Source: Plotosus lineatus (taxonomy: Eukaryota > Chordata > Actinopteri > Siluriformes > Plotosidae). From it: a DNA stretch of 64,000 nucleotides. A model generated the notes under the pieces. It was not told the origin of the DNA, ran no database searches, and was given only the letters and a program-made list of their open reading frames with translations. The stretch spans positions 23,030,001 through 23,094,000 of the forward strand of contig CM045733.1 in the NCBI GenBank assembly GCA_024760905.1. The letters are read 5' to 3'. The translations under genes and the position numbers were made by a program. Positions within the stretch are counted from its first letter, which is position 1, and each line of letters opens with the position of its first letter. Shown piece by piece: positions 22,456-34,548 of the stretch.

Positions 22456-24050
22456 CTAGACCTGGGGGAAGAGGATGAATGCAAGCGCCATGGCTTCTGC
22501 CCAAGGGCCGAGCTCAGTTCAAAAAGGAGACATGGGTTTGCCCTTCCATGGACCTACCTACCACCTGTGGAAGGGGCTATAGGGGTCAGGTACATTGTGC
22601 GTTGGGTTCTCTCTGGCTATAGGGTTCAGGTGCATTGTTCCTGGGGTAGCAGCTGAAAGCATGGGTTCTGTCAGACCAATCCTCAGCTACTGACTCTGCA
22701 GACATGGAATGTTACCCCTCTGATGAGGAAGGAGCCTGAACTGGTGCATGAGGTTGAAAGATACCGACTAGATATAGTCGGACTCACCTCAACGCATAGC
22801 TTGGACTCTGGAACCACCCATCTTGAGAGGGTTGGGCCTTATTCCATTCTGGAGTTGCTCATGGTGAAAGGTAGTGAGCCTGCGGGGCATCCTTGTTGCC
22901 GCCCATCTAGATGCCCATATGTCGGGCTTCTCCCCGGTTGATGAAACGGTAGCTTCCCTCCTCCATCGGGCGAGGGGACGTGTCCTGACTGTTGTTTGTG
23001 CTTATGCACCAATTGACAGTTCAGATTACCCACCTTTCTTGGAATCTTTTCAGGGTGTGTTGGAGGACACTCCCCATGAGAGCTTCGTTGTCCTGGGAGA
23101 CTTCAACATCCATGTGGGCAACAATAGTGTTACTGAGAAAGGTGATCGGTAGCTACTGCCTCTTCAATCTGAACCCAAAGGTTGTTTCCTTGTTGGACTT
23201 CTGTGTTGTCATGATTTGTCCATCAGGAACACCATGTTCCAACATAAGGATGTCCATAAGTGCACTTAGCACTAGGAAACCCTAAACTGCAGTTTGACTT
23301 TATAGTCATATCACCAGACTTGTGGCCGCATGTTCTGGACAATTGGTTGAAGAGAGGAGCTGAGCTGTCAACCGCTCACCACCTGGTGGTGAGCTGGCTC
23401 CGATGGCTGCAGAGGCCACTTTCCACACCAGGCAGGACCAAACATGTATTTAGGGTCTTCTGGGAATGTTTGGCAGGGTGTCCTGTCAGAGGGGCCTTTA
23501 AGTCCCACCTCTGGCAGAGCTACAACCATGTCCTGAAGGAGGTGGGGGACATGGACTCTGAATGGGTCATGTTTTGGGCCTCTATTGTTGAGGCGGCAGT
23601 CCATAGCTGCAGCCAGAAGGTCAGTGGTGCTTGTTGTGGCAGTAACCCCTGAACCCAATGGTGGACACCTGTGGTGAAAGGGGCCACCCAGCTGAAAAAA
23701 GAGGCCTATTGAGTCTTATTGGCTTGTGGGACTCCCGAGGCAGCAGAGAGGTATCGGCAGGCCAAAAGTGCGGCTTCTCCGTACTGAGAGGAAAAAGTTG
23801 AGATGGCTTGGACATCTGGTCAGAATGCCTCACTAATGTCTCCTTGGTGTGGTGTTTTGGGCATGTCCACCGGGAAGAGACCCCGGGGTCAATACAGAAC
23901 ACGCGAGATTGATTACGTCTCTTGGCTGGTCTGGAAACGCCTCAGTGTCCCCCGGAAGGGTTGGAGGAAGAGGCCGGGGAGACTGGACCTCATGGCTTAG
24001 GCTGCTGCCCCTGTGAGTCCACCCCGGATTAAGCGCAAGAAGATGAGATG
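22456..24050 (+). pseudogene. L2/Nimb-like LINE with endonuclease but no reverse transcriptase
   Basis: Broken plus-strand frames match the apurinic-type endonuclease of a fish non-LTR LINE. WNVTPLMRKEPELVHEVERY is near 22700-22765. Near 22870-23150 come [31 protein letters not shown] and [15 protein letters not shown] (the GDFN motif is catalytic). From 23290 to 23650 a linker region follows (RGAELSTAHHLVVSWLRW, VSGACCGSNP). At about 23785 the sequence jumps to the extreme C-terminus (KLRWLGHLVRMP), so the whole RT domain is lost. It ends in GATTAAGCGCAAGAAGATG. There are several frameshifts. The clade assignment is tentative. Confidence 0.8.
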
Positions 24051-24188
24051 TGATGGATGGCGAGCCCTCAGACAGTCTGGTGAAGTTGTACAGGGTGCAC
24101 TCTGCTCTCGCTCAGAGTCAGCTGAGAAGGGCGCCAACCTTCCTGTAACCCTAATTCGGATTAAGCGTTTCAAAAATGAATGAATGAA
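24051..24188 (+). repeat. L2-like SINE tail
   Basis: The L2-like tail of SINE-L without its head: GTACAGGGTGCACTCTGC, then CCCTAATTCGGATTAAG and (AATG)n, directly after the LINE 3' end. Confidence 0.7.
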
Positions 24189-25002
24189 TTAATCCAGAGA
24201 TTGCAAGTTTGAGTACAGGTTAATGCCACAGCCATCCATGACCAGGAATCCATGGGAGCTAACTGGCCAAGCCCTTATGGGCAAGATAGCACATTGAATA
24301 ACAAAGAGAGGGTGGATGCATGCTTTCGGCTCTCCCCAATTTGGGGTGGTGTTGTGATAATGAAGGCAAAAACTTGATGGGTGGGAATTGGATGCAACTA
24401 AATTAGGGGAAAGAAATGGAGAAAAAAATACATCATTAATGTAGCTACTAGTATACTGCCTCAAAAACATAACATATGTAAAAGAAAACCGGTCACACAT
24501 ATCAAGTTCTTTCTAAATAGCAGAAGATCTACCGGTCTGGTAGGATTTATCTGACAAAGGTTTTTCAGTTTTTACAACAAACTGCCATGGAAATGCAGAG
24601 AGGATGTCTGAACACTCCCAGCCTATCTCTAATCCGAAGGCTTTTACTGCAGCACCACTTGGAGAACTGCGTGTTGCATTAACCACAAAGTTTTGCATAA
24701 ATTCGGGCATTTGCAATAATTTGACCTGTCTTTTGCTTTGTCCTTTATTTAGTGCTTGCACATTTTACATTGATTTTTAAAAAAACTTGATTTTATATCT
24801 TTACATTTTTCTTGTTTTAACCATAAACCATTTTATTTTTTCAGCTAATTAGAGCTATGTAATGAGAACTAATTACAGAATATCTGGAGCAATCTCATGC
24901 TTTCCCATTATTTAGTTCCATGCCTTGCCACGAGGGGGAGTATTTTCAATGCTGTGATAAATCACTTCTTCATATGAGTGAATTTAATTGTCTTCATTCA
25001 TT
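24189..25002. other. Unannotated stretch
   Basis: No supported feature. Confidence 0.4.
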
Positions 25003-25203
25003 CATTCAGTCATTTATTTTCTTGGCAAAAAATCAGAAATGGTTCTTTTGCATACCTCCCACAACAGTGAAAGACATGGCTGACCTTTGATAACCTAGTT
25101 GGCTGCACTGGGGGGACAGCAATGACAACTTGTGACAATGGGGCTTGAATCTGTGACCTTGGGATAGGTCTTCCAGCACCTTACCACTGGGCCACCACTG
25201 CCC
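25003..25203 (-). repeat. SINE head and body, tail mostly lost
   Basis: Minus-strand copy. ATTCATTCATTCAGTC at the left suggests it was a SINE-L, but nearly the whole L2-like tail is missing. The head (GGGCCACCACTGCCC) is intact. Confidence 0.75.
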
Positions 25204-25218
25204 TACTATACTTTAGAG

Positions 25219-25806
25219 CAGTGATCCCCAACCTTTTTATCACCACGGACCGGTCAACGCTTGACAATTTTACCACGGACTGGGGGTGGGGGTGGGTGGG
25301 TGTGTCATAGATTGTTTATATTGTAAAAATAATTTATTTATTTATATAATTTATTATTATTATTATTATTATTATGATTATTATTATTATTGTTGTTGTT
25401 GTTATTATTATTATTACTACCATCATCATCATCATCATCATCATCATTATCAATAATAATAAAAAAAACAAAAAACACCAAAAAAAAAAAACAGCTGATG
25501 GTGCACCAGCTTGGAAAATGAAAGATCAGTCTCAGTCTCACCCAAAATCCCCGCTATTGTTTGAAACATGTCCAACTCCTCTGTTCATGTGCCATGCCCT
25601 TGTGGGCTACATTTTAGCCCTCAAATGACCCACATGTAACAGAGAGAATCTGGTCATTTTTCAAAATAAAAGATTTTTCAAAAATAAATATCGTTCAGAC
25701 TCAGATAATAAATAAAACGGAAATATTTAATTATTTGTTCTGCGGGCCGGTACCAATTGAGCCATGGACCGGTACCGGTCCGCAGCCCAGTGGTTGGGGA
25801 CCCCTG
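25219..25806 (+). mobile_element. Non-autonomous hAT-like element, complete
   Basis: CAGTGATCCCCAACC to GGTTGGGGACCCCTG, with a perfect 8-bp duplication CTTTAGAG at 25211-25218 and 25807-25814. It contains trinucleotide repeats (ATT, TTG, ATC; 25345-25460) and the family core from about 25495 to 25625. No transposase. This is the best-preserved copy in the window. Confidence 0.95.
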
Positions 25807-25814
25807 CTTTAGAG

Positions 25815-27039
25815 AGTCTAAAAACCTTAACCACTCATATTACTACTATTAGTAAATATTATTAGTAACTACTATTAGTAAATACTATTTCAGTGTCACA
25901 ACAGTGCTGGTCGAGGAATAATAATATTGGCTTAGTGATTTGCCCAAGAGCTCAGTGATACAGTATATTAGACATAGCTTTAGACATTCCTATAGAAATA
26001 TGATCTAAAATATCAGATTCTCACTCAAATTCTGAAATAAGATCAAAGTAGGTCATATTTATGCAAAAATATATACATTTCTGAAGGGTTCACAATGTTT
26101 TATGCACCACTGTGCCTATAAATTGAAATGCATAGTCAGTTTACCTGATAATGTGACCAGTGATAACTATTTAGGTCGAAGCTACTGTAGATATATCTAA
26201 AGCAGATTTGAGTTACTAAAATAGTGTGCAGTAATTAGTCGGTTAACATGCATTATTGCACAAATAGAGCGTGCATTGGAATTATGGGAAATTTTAAAAA
26301 TTCAGACAGCAAGGTCAGATCTGTGGTTATTCACTGAGGTTGAGAACATATGACCATAGTTTGCATTTCAAAATTTCCTGCAGCTTCCTCTTGAGATCAA
26401 ACTGAATCAGGTTTGTAGAACTTTTTCAAACAAAGAGATACAACTAGGTATATCAGCTCCAGGCTGCTTAAATCAGTAAAACACCATCAAAGGACAATTG
26501 AGCTAGTCATTCAGTCAGGCAGCAAAACAATTCTGATGGGAAAGCAGCAGAAAGAGGAGCTCTGATGTCTGAAGGTATCTCACTGGAAGTGTTCTTCAAA
26601 GAAAAGTTCCACCATGCCTATTCAGCCTTCCTGCATCTCCTATCCTTCTTTGTGAGCACCAAGAACATTGTCTCTCTCTTTGAAACTCCTCTCTGGTGTC
26701 TCAGGCGTTTGGTTTTGTGATGTCTGTGAGCTGATTTTAAACACTTTTTAAAAACACATATTGTGGAGCAATGTTTAGTTTTCATGCTGTGTTCATTTAA
26801 TTGACTTTTGTTGCCTTGAAGCAAAACAGTAGGAAACATGAGTAATATCTACATGTAGTGTACAAAGAGCACATGGCAGCAATCTGTATTAGTAGGACAA
26901 ATAACGTTGCTGCTTGCTGTTTTGAAAGTTCACTTTTTTATTATCAAAATTTGGTAGTCTCACAATAAATTAGAGCAGTCGTAAGTTTAAAAACTGTAGG
27001 TCAACAGACTATAGGTAGACACAATGTCAGCTGTAAAAA
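25815..27039. other. Unannotated stretch of 1.2 kb
   Basis: No repeat family or convincing coding region recognised on either strand. Confidence 0.4.
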
Positions 27040-27675
27040 TCAGAATTACAACCACAATCAGAATACGTTATTGATCTCAGAGGAAGCAGTGTACACACTG
27101 TTGCTCCATGTAAAGTAAGAATGAGATAAATTCTTGATAAAGAAATATTAAGACAAATTACAAATATTTATATGTACAATACATACACGTTGTTGTACAG
27201 TTTAATGGCCACAGGTAGGCATGATTTCCTGTGTTGTTCAGTGGTGCTTTTAGGTAGTATCAGTCTCTCACTGAACCTGGTCATGTGACTGATCAGCAGG
27301 TTGTGAAACAGGTGGGATATATTGATTAGTATTGTTTTTATTTTGGACAAGATTTGTCTCTCCAACACTACCGTCAGAGAGTCCAGTTCCACCCCACAAC
27401 GTTACTGTACCTGCTTTGCAGATCAGTTTGTTCACTCTGTTTGCATGTCCAACCCTCAGCCTCCTGTACCAGCATGCAACAGTACAGAGAACAGCGCTGG
27501 CCACAACAGACAACAAGAATATCCTGAGTAGTGTCCGACAGATGTTAAACAACCCTAACAGCCTCAAAAAATAGAGACGGCACTGTCCCTTCTTGTAAAG
27601 TCCGGTAGTGTTCTTAACCAAGTCCAGTTTATTGTCAATATAAACTCCAAGGGATGTGTAATCCTTCACCATTTC
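27040..27675 (-). pseudogene. CR1/Rex1-like LINE, 3' half (outer element)
   Basis: Minus-strand frames encode the C-terminal half of a jockey-superfamily RT (CR1/Rex1/Babar type). They read GNNVEMVKDYTSLGVYIDNK, then LYKKGQCRLYFLRLLGLFNI, VVASAVLCTVACWY and VNKLICKAG; the final part (KSCLPVAIKLYNNVY) is in another frame. A 3' UTR with the ATTGATCTCAGAGG motif follows to about 27040. The element continues at 29346-30220 after an interruption by another LINE (27676-29345). Confidence 0.85.
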
Positions 27676-29345
27676 AACATTGTTGCCGGGATGGAAAGAT
27701 AAGAAAAGATAAGAAAAGATAAGATAAGATAAGATCATACTTTATTATCTCGGGGGAAATTTTGGTTACGTCGTAAAACACATAGTATACAACAAAACAC
27801 CGAAACACAATGTACATTTCGACAAATACTAAAACATACACAAATAATTACAAATAAATAAATATTGTTTAAAGAGCATTAAAAGATCGCAGTAGGATAT
27901 GATTAATAATCTGAGATAAAAAAACCGAAACACAGTTCGTAAAAAGAAGCTACATGGGGATAAGATGGCAAACAAGTAATAAAAATGATTAACTATCATT
28001 AAAACAACAAATACAAGCTGGTACAAAAGAATGACGGAACCTGTTTGTTCTGGCTATCGGCGTGCACAGACGGCATCCTGATGGAAGAAATTCAAAATCA
28101 CAATAGAGAAAGTGAGAACTCTCATTTGCAATTTTCTTCACTTTTTTGACTATTTGCTGCTCGTAAATTTGGCCGATAGAAGTTACTGATTCTGAGCCAA
28201 TGATTTTTCGTGCTGTGTTAACAATTTTGTTGAGTTTAGCTTTGTTTGGAACAGACATGTTACCAAACCAACAAAGTAGATTAAAAGTTAATATGCTTTG
28301 TATAAATGTTTTGTAGAAAAGAACCATGAGTGAACAATCAACTCTAAAAATGTTTCAACGATGAAGGAAGTACAACCTCTGCTGACCTTTCCTGTAGACA
28401 TAATCAACATTATCATTCCAGGATAATTTCGAATCAAGAACAGCGCCGAAATATTTCTGTGTTCACAATTTCAATATCTTCATTGTTGATTGAAACAGGG
28501 TCCAAAGAATTACAAGTTTCCTGAAATCTATAATCATTTCCTTTGTTTTTTTTTAGAATTCAAGATCAAAAAGTTGGCTTTGCACCAATTTGTAAAGTTA
28601 GAAACCACATTTTTGTGGTCAAGGTCAGCACAATTAAGAAGTGAAACGATAGCGGCATCATCAGCAAATTTGATGTTAAAACAGTTTGTTGCTTCACTCA
28701 CACAATCGTTGGTGTAAATGGTAAACAGAATGGGTGACAAAACACGACCTTGTGGTGCTCCAGTGGACAGGCTGGCAATAGAGGACTTCATTCCATTTAC
28801 AGTAACACACTGAGGTCTGTCAATCATGAAAGTGCTAATCCATCTGATTAAGTTACTGTTTACACACAAATCGGAAAGTTTTGACAGAAGCAGATGGAGT
28901 TGTATAATGTTAAAAGCAGATGAGAAGTCAGCGAAAACAATTCTAATGTATGCACCACTGGTTTCTAGATGTTTGTAGATGAGGTTCAGGAGGGTTAGCG
29001 TAGCGTCGTCTGTACCCCTTCTCTGTCGGTCGGCAAACTGGAGTGGATCGAATTGGTCTTCAACTTCTTGCCTTAGTAGCTTTTTAACAATCCGGTCAAG
29101 GCACTTCATGGCTTCAGACATTACACACTTTGGGATTTGGCATCTTCGGAAGTGGAACGATGTGAGATGCTTTCCATATGACAGGTATCTGATGATGTAG
29201 CAGAGTTTTTTGGAAAACACAGTGAAATACGTCGCATAACTGACCACAGCATTCCTTAAGAATATCAAGAGCTATATTGTCTGGACCGGCACTCTTGCGA
29301 CAGTTTAAATTCCTAAATGTTAATTTTCCTAAATTCCTAAACAGG
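27676..29345 (-). pseudogene. Second CR1/jockey-like LINE nested in the first
   Basis: Minus-strand reading frames show RT blocks in order. GPDNIALDILKE is near 29285. YRPV-type sequence is lost by frameshift near 29130. VEDQFDPLQFADRQRRGTDD, VFADFSSAFNIIQ (first catalytic D), GAPQGRVLSPILFTIYTND and FNIKFADDAAIVSLL (DD pair) lie in a 244-residue open frame at 28534-29268. LDSKLSWNDNVDYVYRKGQQ is near 28400, and MVLFYKTFIQSILTFNLLCW starts the frame at 27989-28327. The 3' UTR (27740-27985) ends in GATAA/AAGAT repeats (27690-27738). The endonuclease is missing (5' truncation). Stops and shifts make it inactive. Confidence 0.85.
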
Positions 29346-30220
29346 GGTCGCTAGTGTTTTGGAGCTCCTAAAATCCACAATAAGGTCTTTAGTCTTTGTC
29401 ACATTAATCTGAAGATGATTCTACTGACACCATATGATGAAGGAATCCACCCCAGCCTGTTTTTCCGTCTACTCATCTCCACTAATACATCTGATGCCAT
29501 CAGAAAACTTGTGAAGATGGCAGGTCTCAGCATGGTTCCTTGTGGGGCTCTGGTATGACTGAACATGATCTAGGACACAGGAGAAGCATCTATCTGCATC
29601 GCTGTCAGCTTCCCACCAAGGAAGGTCTGCCTGATGGTGTTGAATGCGCTGGAAAAGTCAAACAACCTGAACCTCACAGTGCTTGCTGGCCGGTCCATAT
29701 GGATGGAGAAATGATTAAGCAGGTAGATGATGGAGTCCTCAGCTCTGAGACGAGCCTGGTAGGTGAACTGAAGGGGGTCCATATGTTGTATAACTATGGG
29801 ACGGAGTTCATCCAGTATGAGTCTCTAGGGTCCTCAGACATGTGAAATCAGTGCCACTGGTCTGTAATTCTGGCGTCCACTGGGACCTGCAGTCTTTGGT
29901 ACAAGAACGAGGCATGACATCTTCCACCACACTGAGACCCTCTGTAGACTTAGACTCATTTTGAGGATGTAATGTAAGACTCCACAGAGCTGGGGACACA
30001 GATTCTAAGAACATTTACCCATCCAGTCCTGCTACCTTGTCTGGGTGGAATCTTTTCAGATGTTTCTTAACCAGATTATGAGTGAAGTTGACAGGTGGGG
30101 GAGGGCTCTCGGGTCTGTCACAGGCGGCAGAGATGAAGTAAGGAGAGGAAATGAGAAAGAGTGGCGTGGCAGGGGGTTGCACACTTTCTCAAGATGAGTT
30201 AGAAGGGGGCTGCAAGGTAT
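29346..30220 (-). pseudogene. CR1/Rex1-like LINE, 5' half of the outer element
   Basis: Minus-strand frames give QINVTKTKDLIVDFRSSKT near 29420-29360. MDPLQFTYQARLRAEDSIIY, LFDFSSAFNTIRQTFLGGKL (first catalytic D) and adjoining RT blocks are at 29570-29782. Upstream remnants, with HLKRFHPDKVAGLDG, are near 30060. It joins logically to the segment at 27040-27675, with the other LINE between ATPV and GNNVEMV. The 5' limit is approximate. Confidence 0.8.
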
Positions 30221-30279
30221 ACATTGTGTAGAATTTGCTAAAAAAATTCACCTCATTGAACCTATATTATGTGTATATT

Positions 30280-30629
30280 CATTCATCATTTACTTTTGAA
30301 CTGCTTAATCCTAATTGGGGTCATGATAAGCCTTGCACCCATTTCTGCTGACACTGGGCAAAGGCAAAGTACACCCCAGACAAATGCCCAGGCCATCACA
30401 TGGCAGAAACACACTGATGGCTTTACAGCCTACTCTTGATGAAAATCAGCAATGGTTCTTTTACATGTCTCTCATCATAGACAGTGAGAGACATGACAAG
30501 CCTTTGATAACTCAGTTAGCTGCACTGGGGGGTGGGACAGCATTGATAGCCTGTTGATAGTAGGCCTTGAACCCCCCCCCGAACTTGGTATCAGAAATGC
30601 AGAACTATACCAACCGGCCACCACTGCCT
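30280..30629 (-). repeat. SINE-L copy
   Basis: Minus strand: L2-like tail (ACTGCTTAATCCTAATTGG) on the left, head (GGCCACCACTGCC) on the right. It lies directly beside the MITE that begins at 30643. Confidence 0.85.
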
Positions 30630-30642
30630 ATTTATATATACA

Positions 30643-31395
30643 CAGGTATCCCTCACTTTCCGCGGTTAATTGGGACCAAGATCCCCCGCAACCATCGAAT
30701 TCTGCGAAGTAGGATCAATCCCCCCTCCAACTGATGTATACATACATGTATATGTTTATATAATACCAATAAATACATATTCAATGCTATAAATGGTTAT
30801 AATAACAGTTAAACATTCAATAATGCATAAGACCCCCAGTGGAGCTAACTGGGTTATCAAAGGCCGGCCATGTCTGTCACTGTCTATGGTGTAAGGCATG
30901 TAAAAGAACCATTGCTGACTTTCGACAAGAGTAGGCTGCAAAGCCGTCAGCGTGTTTCCGCCCTGCGATGGCCTGGCGAGCTGTCCGGGGTGTACTCTGC
31001 CCTCGCCCGCCCTGAGTTGGCTGGGATGGGCGCCGGCCTCCCTGCAACCCTAATTGGGATGAAGCGGTTACAGAAAGTGAACTGATGAATAATGTATAAG
31101 ATGCAAATAAAATATAAATGCACACAGACACATGTGCAGGCGCACACAGATGCGCGTGCAAGCACTCAGATGCGCACCTCACATAAAAATGTAAGTAGTT
31201 TTGAGTTGGTTTTTTTTTTGTTTGTTTGTTTGGTTTTTTTTTTTTGCATAAGTGGCCATGTTTTGTGGCATTTTCCTTAACTTTTCACCATATTCTTCCT
31301 TAATTTTCTTATTTTTTAATTCACTGAATATTTAAAAAAAAACCCACGATGCATTGAAGCCTCATGAATTGAAGCGCGAAGTAGCGAGGGATCAC
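30643..31395 (+). mobile_element. Tigger-like MITE with nested SINE-L
   Basis: Left end CAGGTATCCCTCACTTTCCG, right end GCGAAGTAGCGAGGGATCAC (slightly worn). It is interrupted at 30833-31087 by a truncated SINE-L with a 14-bp duplication, AATAATGCATAAGA (30819-30832) and AATAATGTATAAGA (31088-31101). Confidence 0.88.
30833..31087 (+). repeat. SINE-L, 5'-truncated, nested in a MITE
   Basis: Begins in the body (CCCCCAGTGGAGCTAACTGG), lacks the head, and ends in the L2-like tail (CCTAATTGGGATGAAGCGG). The target duplication is described with the host MITE. Confidence 0.9.
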
Positions 31396-31540
31396 CATTC
31401 TCACTAACATCCTCTTTCCATCGTCTGAGCCGAACAATGACTCCGATGTTCTGGAGTCGACTGTTGATTCTTTGAACCATGAACTAATTCAGGAGAAGTG
31501 ACTCTTCTCCCAAGTCCTTTGTCATGAGATGCATTATACA

Positions 31541-31788
31541 GATGCGCATGCACACACAAATGTATTTGCATGTGTGTATATTTATATTTTAGTTATATCT
31601 TATGCATAATTTTTTAATGTTTAATTGCAATTATAAGCATTTATAGTGTTGAATATGTATTTATTGATATTATATACACAGATACATGTACGTATACGTC
31701 AATCAGGGGAGGGAGATACTACTTCGCGGAATTCGACGGTCGCGGGGGATCTCTGTCCCAATTAACCGTGGAAAGTGCGGGATCCCTG
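31541..31788 (-). mobile_element. Tigger-like MITE, partial copy
   Basis: Reverse orientation: shares AATATGTATTTATTGATATT and the end GTGCGGGATCCCTG with the other copies. The other half is missing. Confidence 0.75.
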
Positions 31789-31802
31789 TGTATATGTATA
31801 TA

Positions 31803-32585
31803 CAGTGATACCTCAGCTCACGAACATAATTGGTTCCCAGAAAGTGTGTGTGAGGCGAAAAGTTCGTCTTCCGAACATTTATTTCCCATTAGAAACCATT
31901 AAAACGAGAATAATCCGTTCCCAGGTCCCCATAAAACATAATTTTCTACTAAATAAGCCTTAAAACTACACAAAAATATACCTTATTTTATGTATAATAA
32001 ATGTGCTCTTGTATTGTAATTAAAGAAATAAACTGTACTGTATAATAAAGTCGTTTTATTTACCTTTGTGATGGTAGTTGATGGCTTGATGGAATGGAGT
32101 GGGAGGAGGAGGGAGGGAGGGACTTACTGTTTGGAAGGAGTGTTTGGAAACGCCTACTGTTTGGAAACACCCTTAGCCACACACGCACCCTTAATAGCTT
32201 CCTTGTTCTTAAGGATGGTGGTAGACTTAGCGTACTGGTACTGGGACGCTGAGTCACACAAACGCACACCTCGTTCGTGTTTTTCAATGATCTCCGCCTG
32301 TGGTGGGGTCATATTCGTTCCCATAATAGCAACAGTACACTCAATATGGTCCAAAATGTCTATCAAACACAAACCACTTCCGCACTCAAAGAAAGGGGGT
32401 GACGAACTGTGACGCCGTGAGCGTGTGTCAGCTTCTCGTGGCCGCCACCGTGGCGCTGTTCGACCGCGTGGTTTGATTCGTCCGCCGAAAACTAGTTCGT
32501 CAGCAGAGACTATATGCTCGCAAATTTAATGTTCTTGAGGCGAAAAGTTCGTGAGCTTAAGCGTTCGTCAGCGGAGGTTTTACTG
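31803..32585 (-). mobile_element. Tigger/pogo-like element with CENP-B-type HTH remnant
   Basis: CAGTGATACCTCAGCTCACG at the left and an inverted end GTTTTACTG at the right, with TA on both sides. Inner terminal blocks also pair (GCGAAAAGTTCGTGAGC near 32540; GGCGAAAAGTTCGTC near 31854). On the minus strand (32372 to about 32154) a frame reads MTPPQAEIIEKHERGVRLCD, SQYQYAKSTTILKNKEAIKG. This is the N-terminal helix-turn-helix of Tigger/jerky-type transposases. The catalytic domain is absent. Confidence 0.85.

Positions 32586-32622
<37 letters not shown>
32586..32622. repeat. (TA)n(TG)n microsatellite
   Basis: TATATATATG followed by about 28 bp of GT, at the edge of the Tigger-like element. 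Confidence 0.9.
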
Positions 32623-32624
<2 letters not shown>

Positions 32625-32779
32625 ATGGTTTAGGTGGTCGTAAAGTCAAACAGTCGTAAGTCTGACACTACCTGTAATATGGAATGAAATGAAAGCATTC
32701 CAAACTTCCCTGCTACGATCAGAACTTGTGCTGATTAGTTTTTGTTTCCTGAAGTCTTGTGCCTTTATTTTTTTTTGCC

Positions 32780-33190
32780 TGTCACGTCCCCTTTGGCTTT
32801 CCACACATTCATTATCCCCCTCACCTGTGTCTTGTTATCTGCCTTAGTAGTCTGCCTATTTAAACCCAGCATTCCCCCACAGCTTCTGCCAGGCCATGCT
32901 AGTTCTGCTAGAGTGGCCCTGAGCGGTTTTATTTGAACTGGTCCAGCATTATTAAGTCTGTTTCCTAGAAGTTTTTGACCTTGACTGTTCTGTGACCATT
33001 CTTGCTTGTCTCTCATTTTCGATACTTCTGCCTCACTCTCTGTTTTGTCCTTTTTGAATTTTTTGACCGTTGCCTGTTTTTTTTGGACCATGATTTTTTT
33101 TTGCTTGGTTTATTCTAGTGTTTGCCATAAACTTTTTGCTCTCCCTCATTATAGTCTATGAGTGTACCCTTCCCCTATAAAACCATAACA
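32780..33190 (+). mobile_element. Probable solo LTR (Gypsy-like)
   Basis: Begins TGTCACGTCCCC and ends CCATAACA, giving the TG...CA ends of an LTR. It has a TATA-like TATTTAAA near 32868 and a degraded polyadenylation region near 33150. T-rich, GACC-punctuated sequence resembles fish Gypsy LTRs I remember. No internal region is next to it, so it would be a solo LTR. The flanking bases do not show a clear duplication, which lowers confidence. Confidence 0.5.
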
Positions 33191-33833
33191 ATTACATTGA
33201 AAATATATAGATTTTCATCATCGGATGGTTTTTACCATTTTACAAAGTTGCAATCTGCATTTGATAGTTGGTATTATCCGCTTTTTAAAAAGCCACCATT
33301 TATAGTATGTTTCACTCTTGCAGTAGAGTGACATAATAAAAAAGCTTATAATGCAAGATGCCGGTAAAAATGACAGTATATGAGTTAAACACTAACAAAT
33401 CTCATATAATATTACATTTACTTACATCTGGCAGGTGCTGTTTAAATTAACACATATGATATATTCTAGTATATTTAATGCACAATACATCTGCGTTTAC
33501 TGTTTATTTGATGTCAACCTGTTTCACTTTTCTCAATACACTGGAGGATATAGTATATTGCTCTTCTCTCTTCATGAAGGTTTTTAATCAGGGTGGTGCA
33601 TCTTGATGTGCAAAGGTATACACTATGTATGCAAGCTCTTATTAAATTTGGGTTTAATTTCCCACAAGGAGCTCAAATTAGGAGGCAAGGTACAACAGAA
33701 CCTGCTCAAATTGGAGAGGGTAAGTGCTTCAAAAAAAAACCCCAGGAATGAAATTTAAAGCGAGAACAAATCACCCAAATATTTGAAAAAGGCATATCGA
33801 GGCCCTGTTTATTTTTCATAGCATTCTCAATGT
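33191..33833. other. Unannotated stretch
   Basis: No supported feature. Confidence 0.4.
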
Positions 33834-33926
33834 CATTCATTCATATGCTGAACAGCATATTCCTAATTACAGTCATGGGGAGGCTGTTGCCCAGCTTAAC
33901 CGACTCTGGCTGAGAGCAGAGTACGT
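33834..33926 (-). repeat. L2-like SINE tail fragment
   Basis: Only the tail (CATTCATTCATATGCTG, then CCGACTCTGGCTGAG on plus) is present. It is a strongly 5'-truncated SINE-L or V-type SINE. Confidence 0.65.
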
Positions 33927-34548
33927 ATACAGATTGACACTTATTTTCTGAGAGTACAGCCAGTAAGAATTCCACCTGACCCAGGCTCCAGTCTTGAAGT
34001 AGCTTATCTACCTGGGTTGCCCCAGTGTGCAAGGTTTAATATACATGAGGATTGGTAAGATTAGGCTTAGATTTAATTGAATTATTTTGATTGCTGAACA
34101 AAATGCCAGTTTAATGTTTCAGATATAGTTTCAATAAGAGTGAGAATGAAATTCCTTGTTTTCCCTGGAAGAACTCCTTCGAGAATTCTTGTCATGACTT
34201 TTCTGTGTCATCTCCCAACCTGGGACATTTCTTTTGTACCATAGCCTGGCTATTGAGATGAGCACACAATGAAGGAGTAGCATTCGTCTTTTCTGTAACA
34301 GAATTCCTGGGACAGCGTACACTGCTGCAATGTTATTTCGGACTATCATGACCACCAGAATCAAACAAAGTGAAAAGAGATATGAGAGCATTTTCAGATA
34401 TTTTAATGTGTTTATATGGTGCAGTATTATATTATATAATGTCAATTAAATAAGTATCAAGTATTACGCATTCCTTTTTGAAATAGTTTGTGATTGACGA
34501 GATTACTAATTACATAATCCTTTAGATTCTCTAAAAAAAAGAAATCTA
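33927..34548. other. Unannotated stretch
   Basis: No supported feature. Confidence 0.4.

Noticed and set aside
28534..29268. 244-residue frame as a host gene
   Set aside because: Its RT motifs (first D, FADD) identify a LINE, and neighbouring parts of the same protein are out of frame.
32765..33091. 108-residue minus-strand frame rich in K, E and Q
   Set aside because: It lies antisense within a probable LTR; its composition follows from T-rich pyrimidine sequence on the plus strand.
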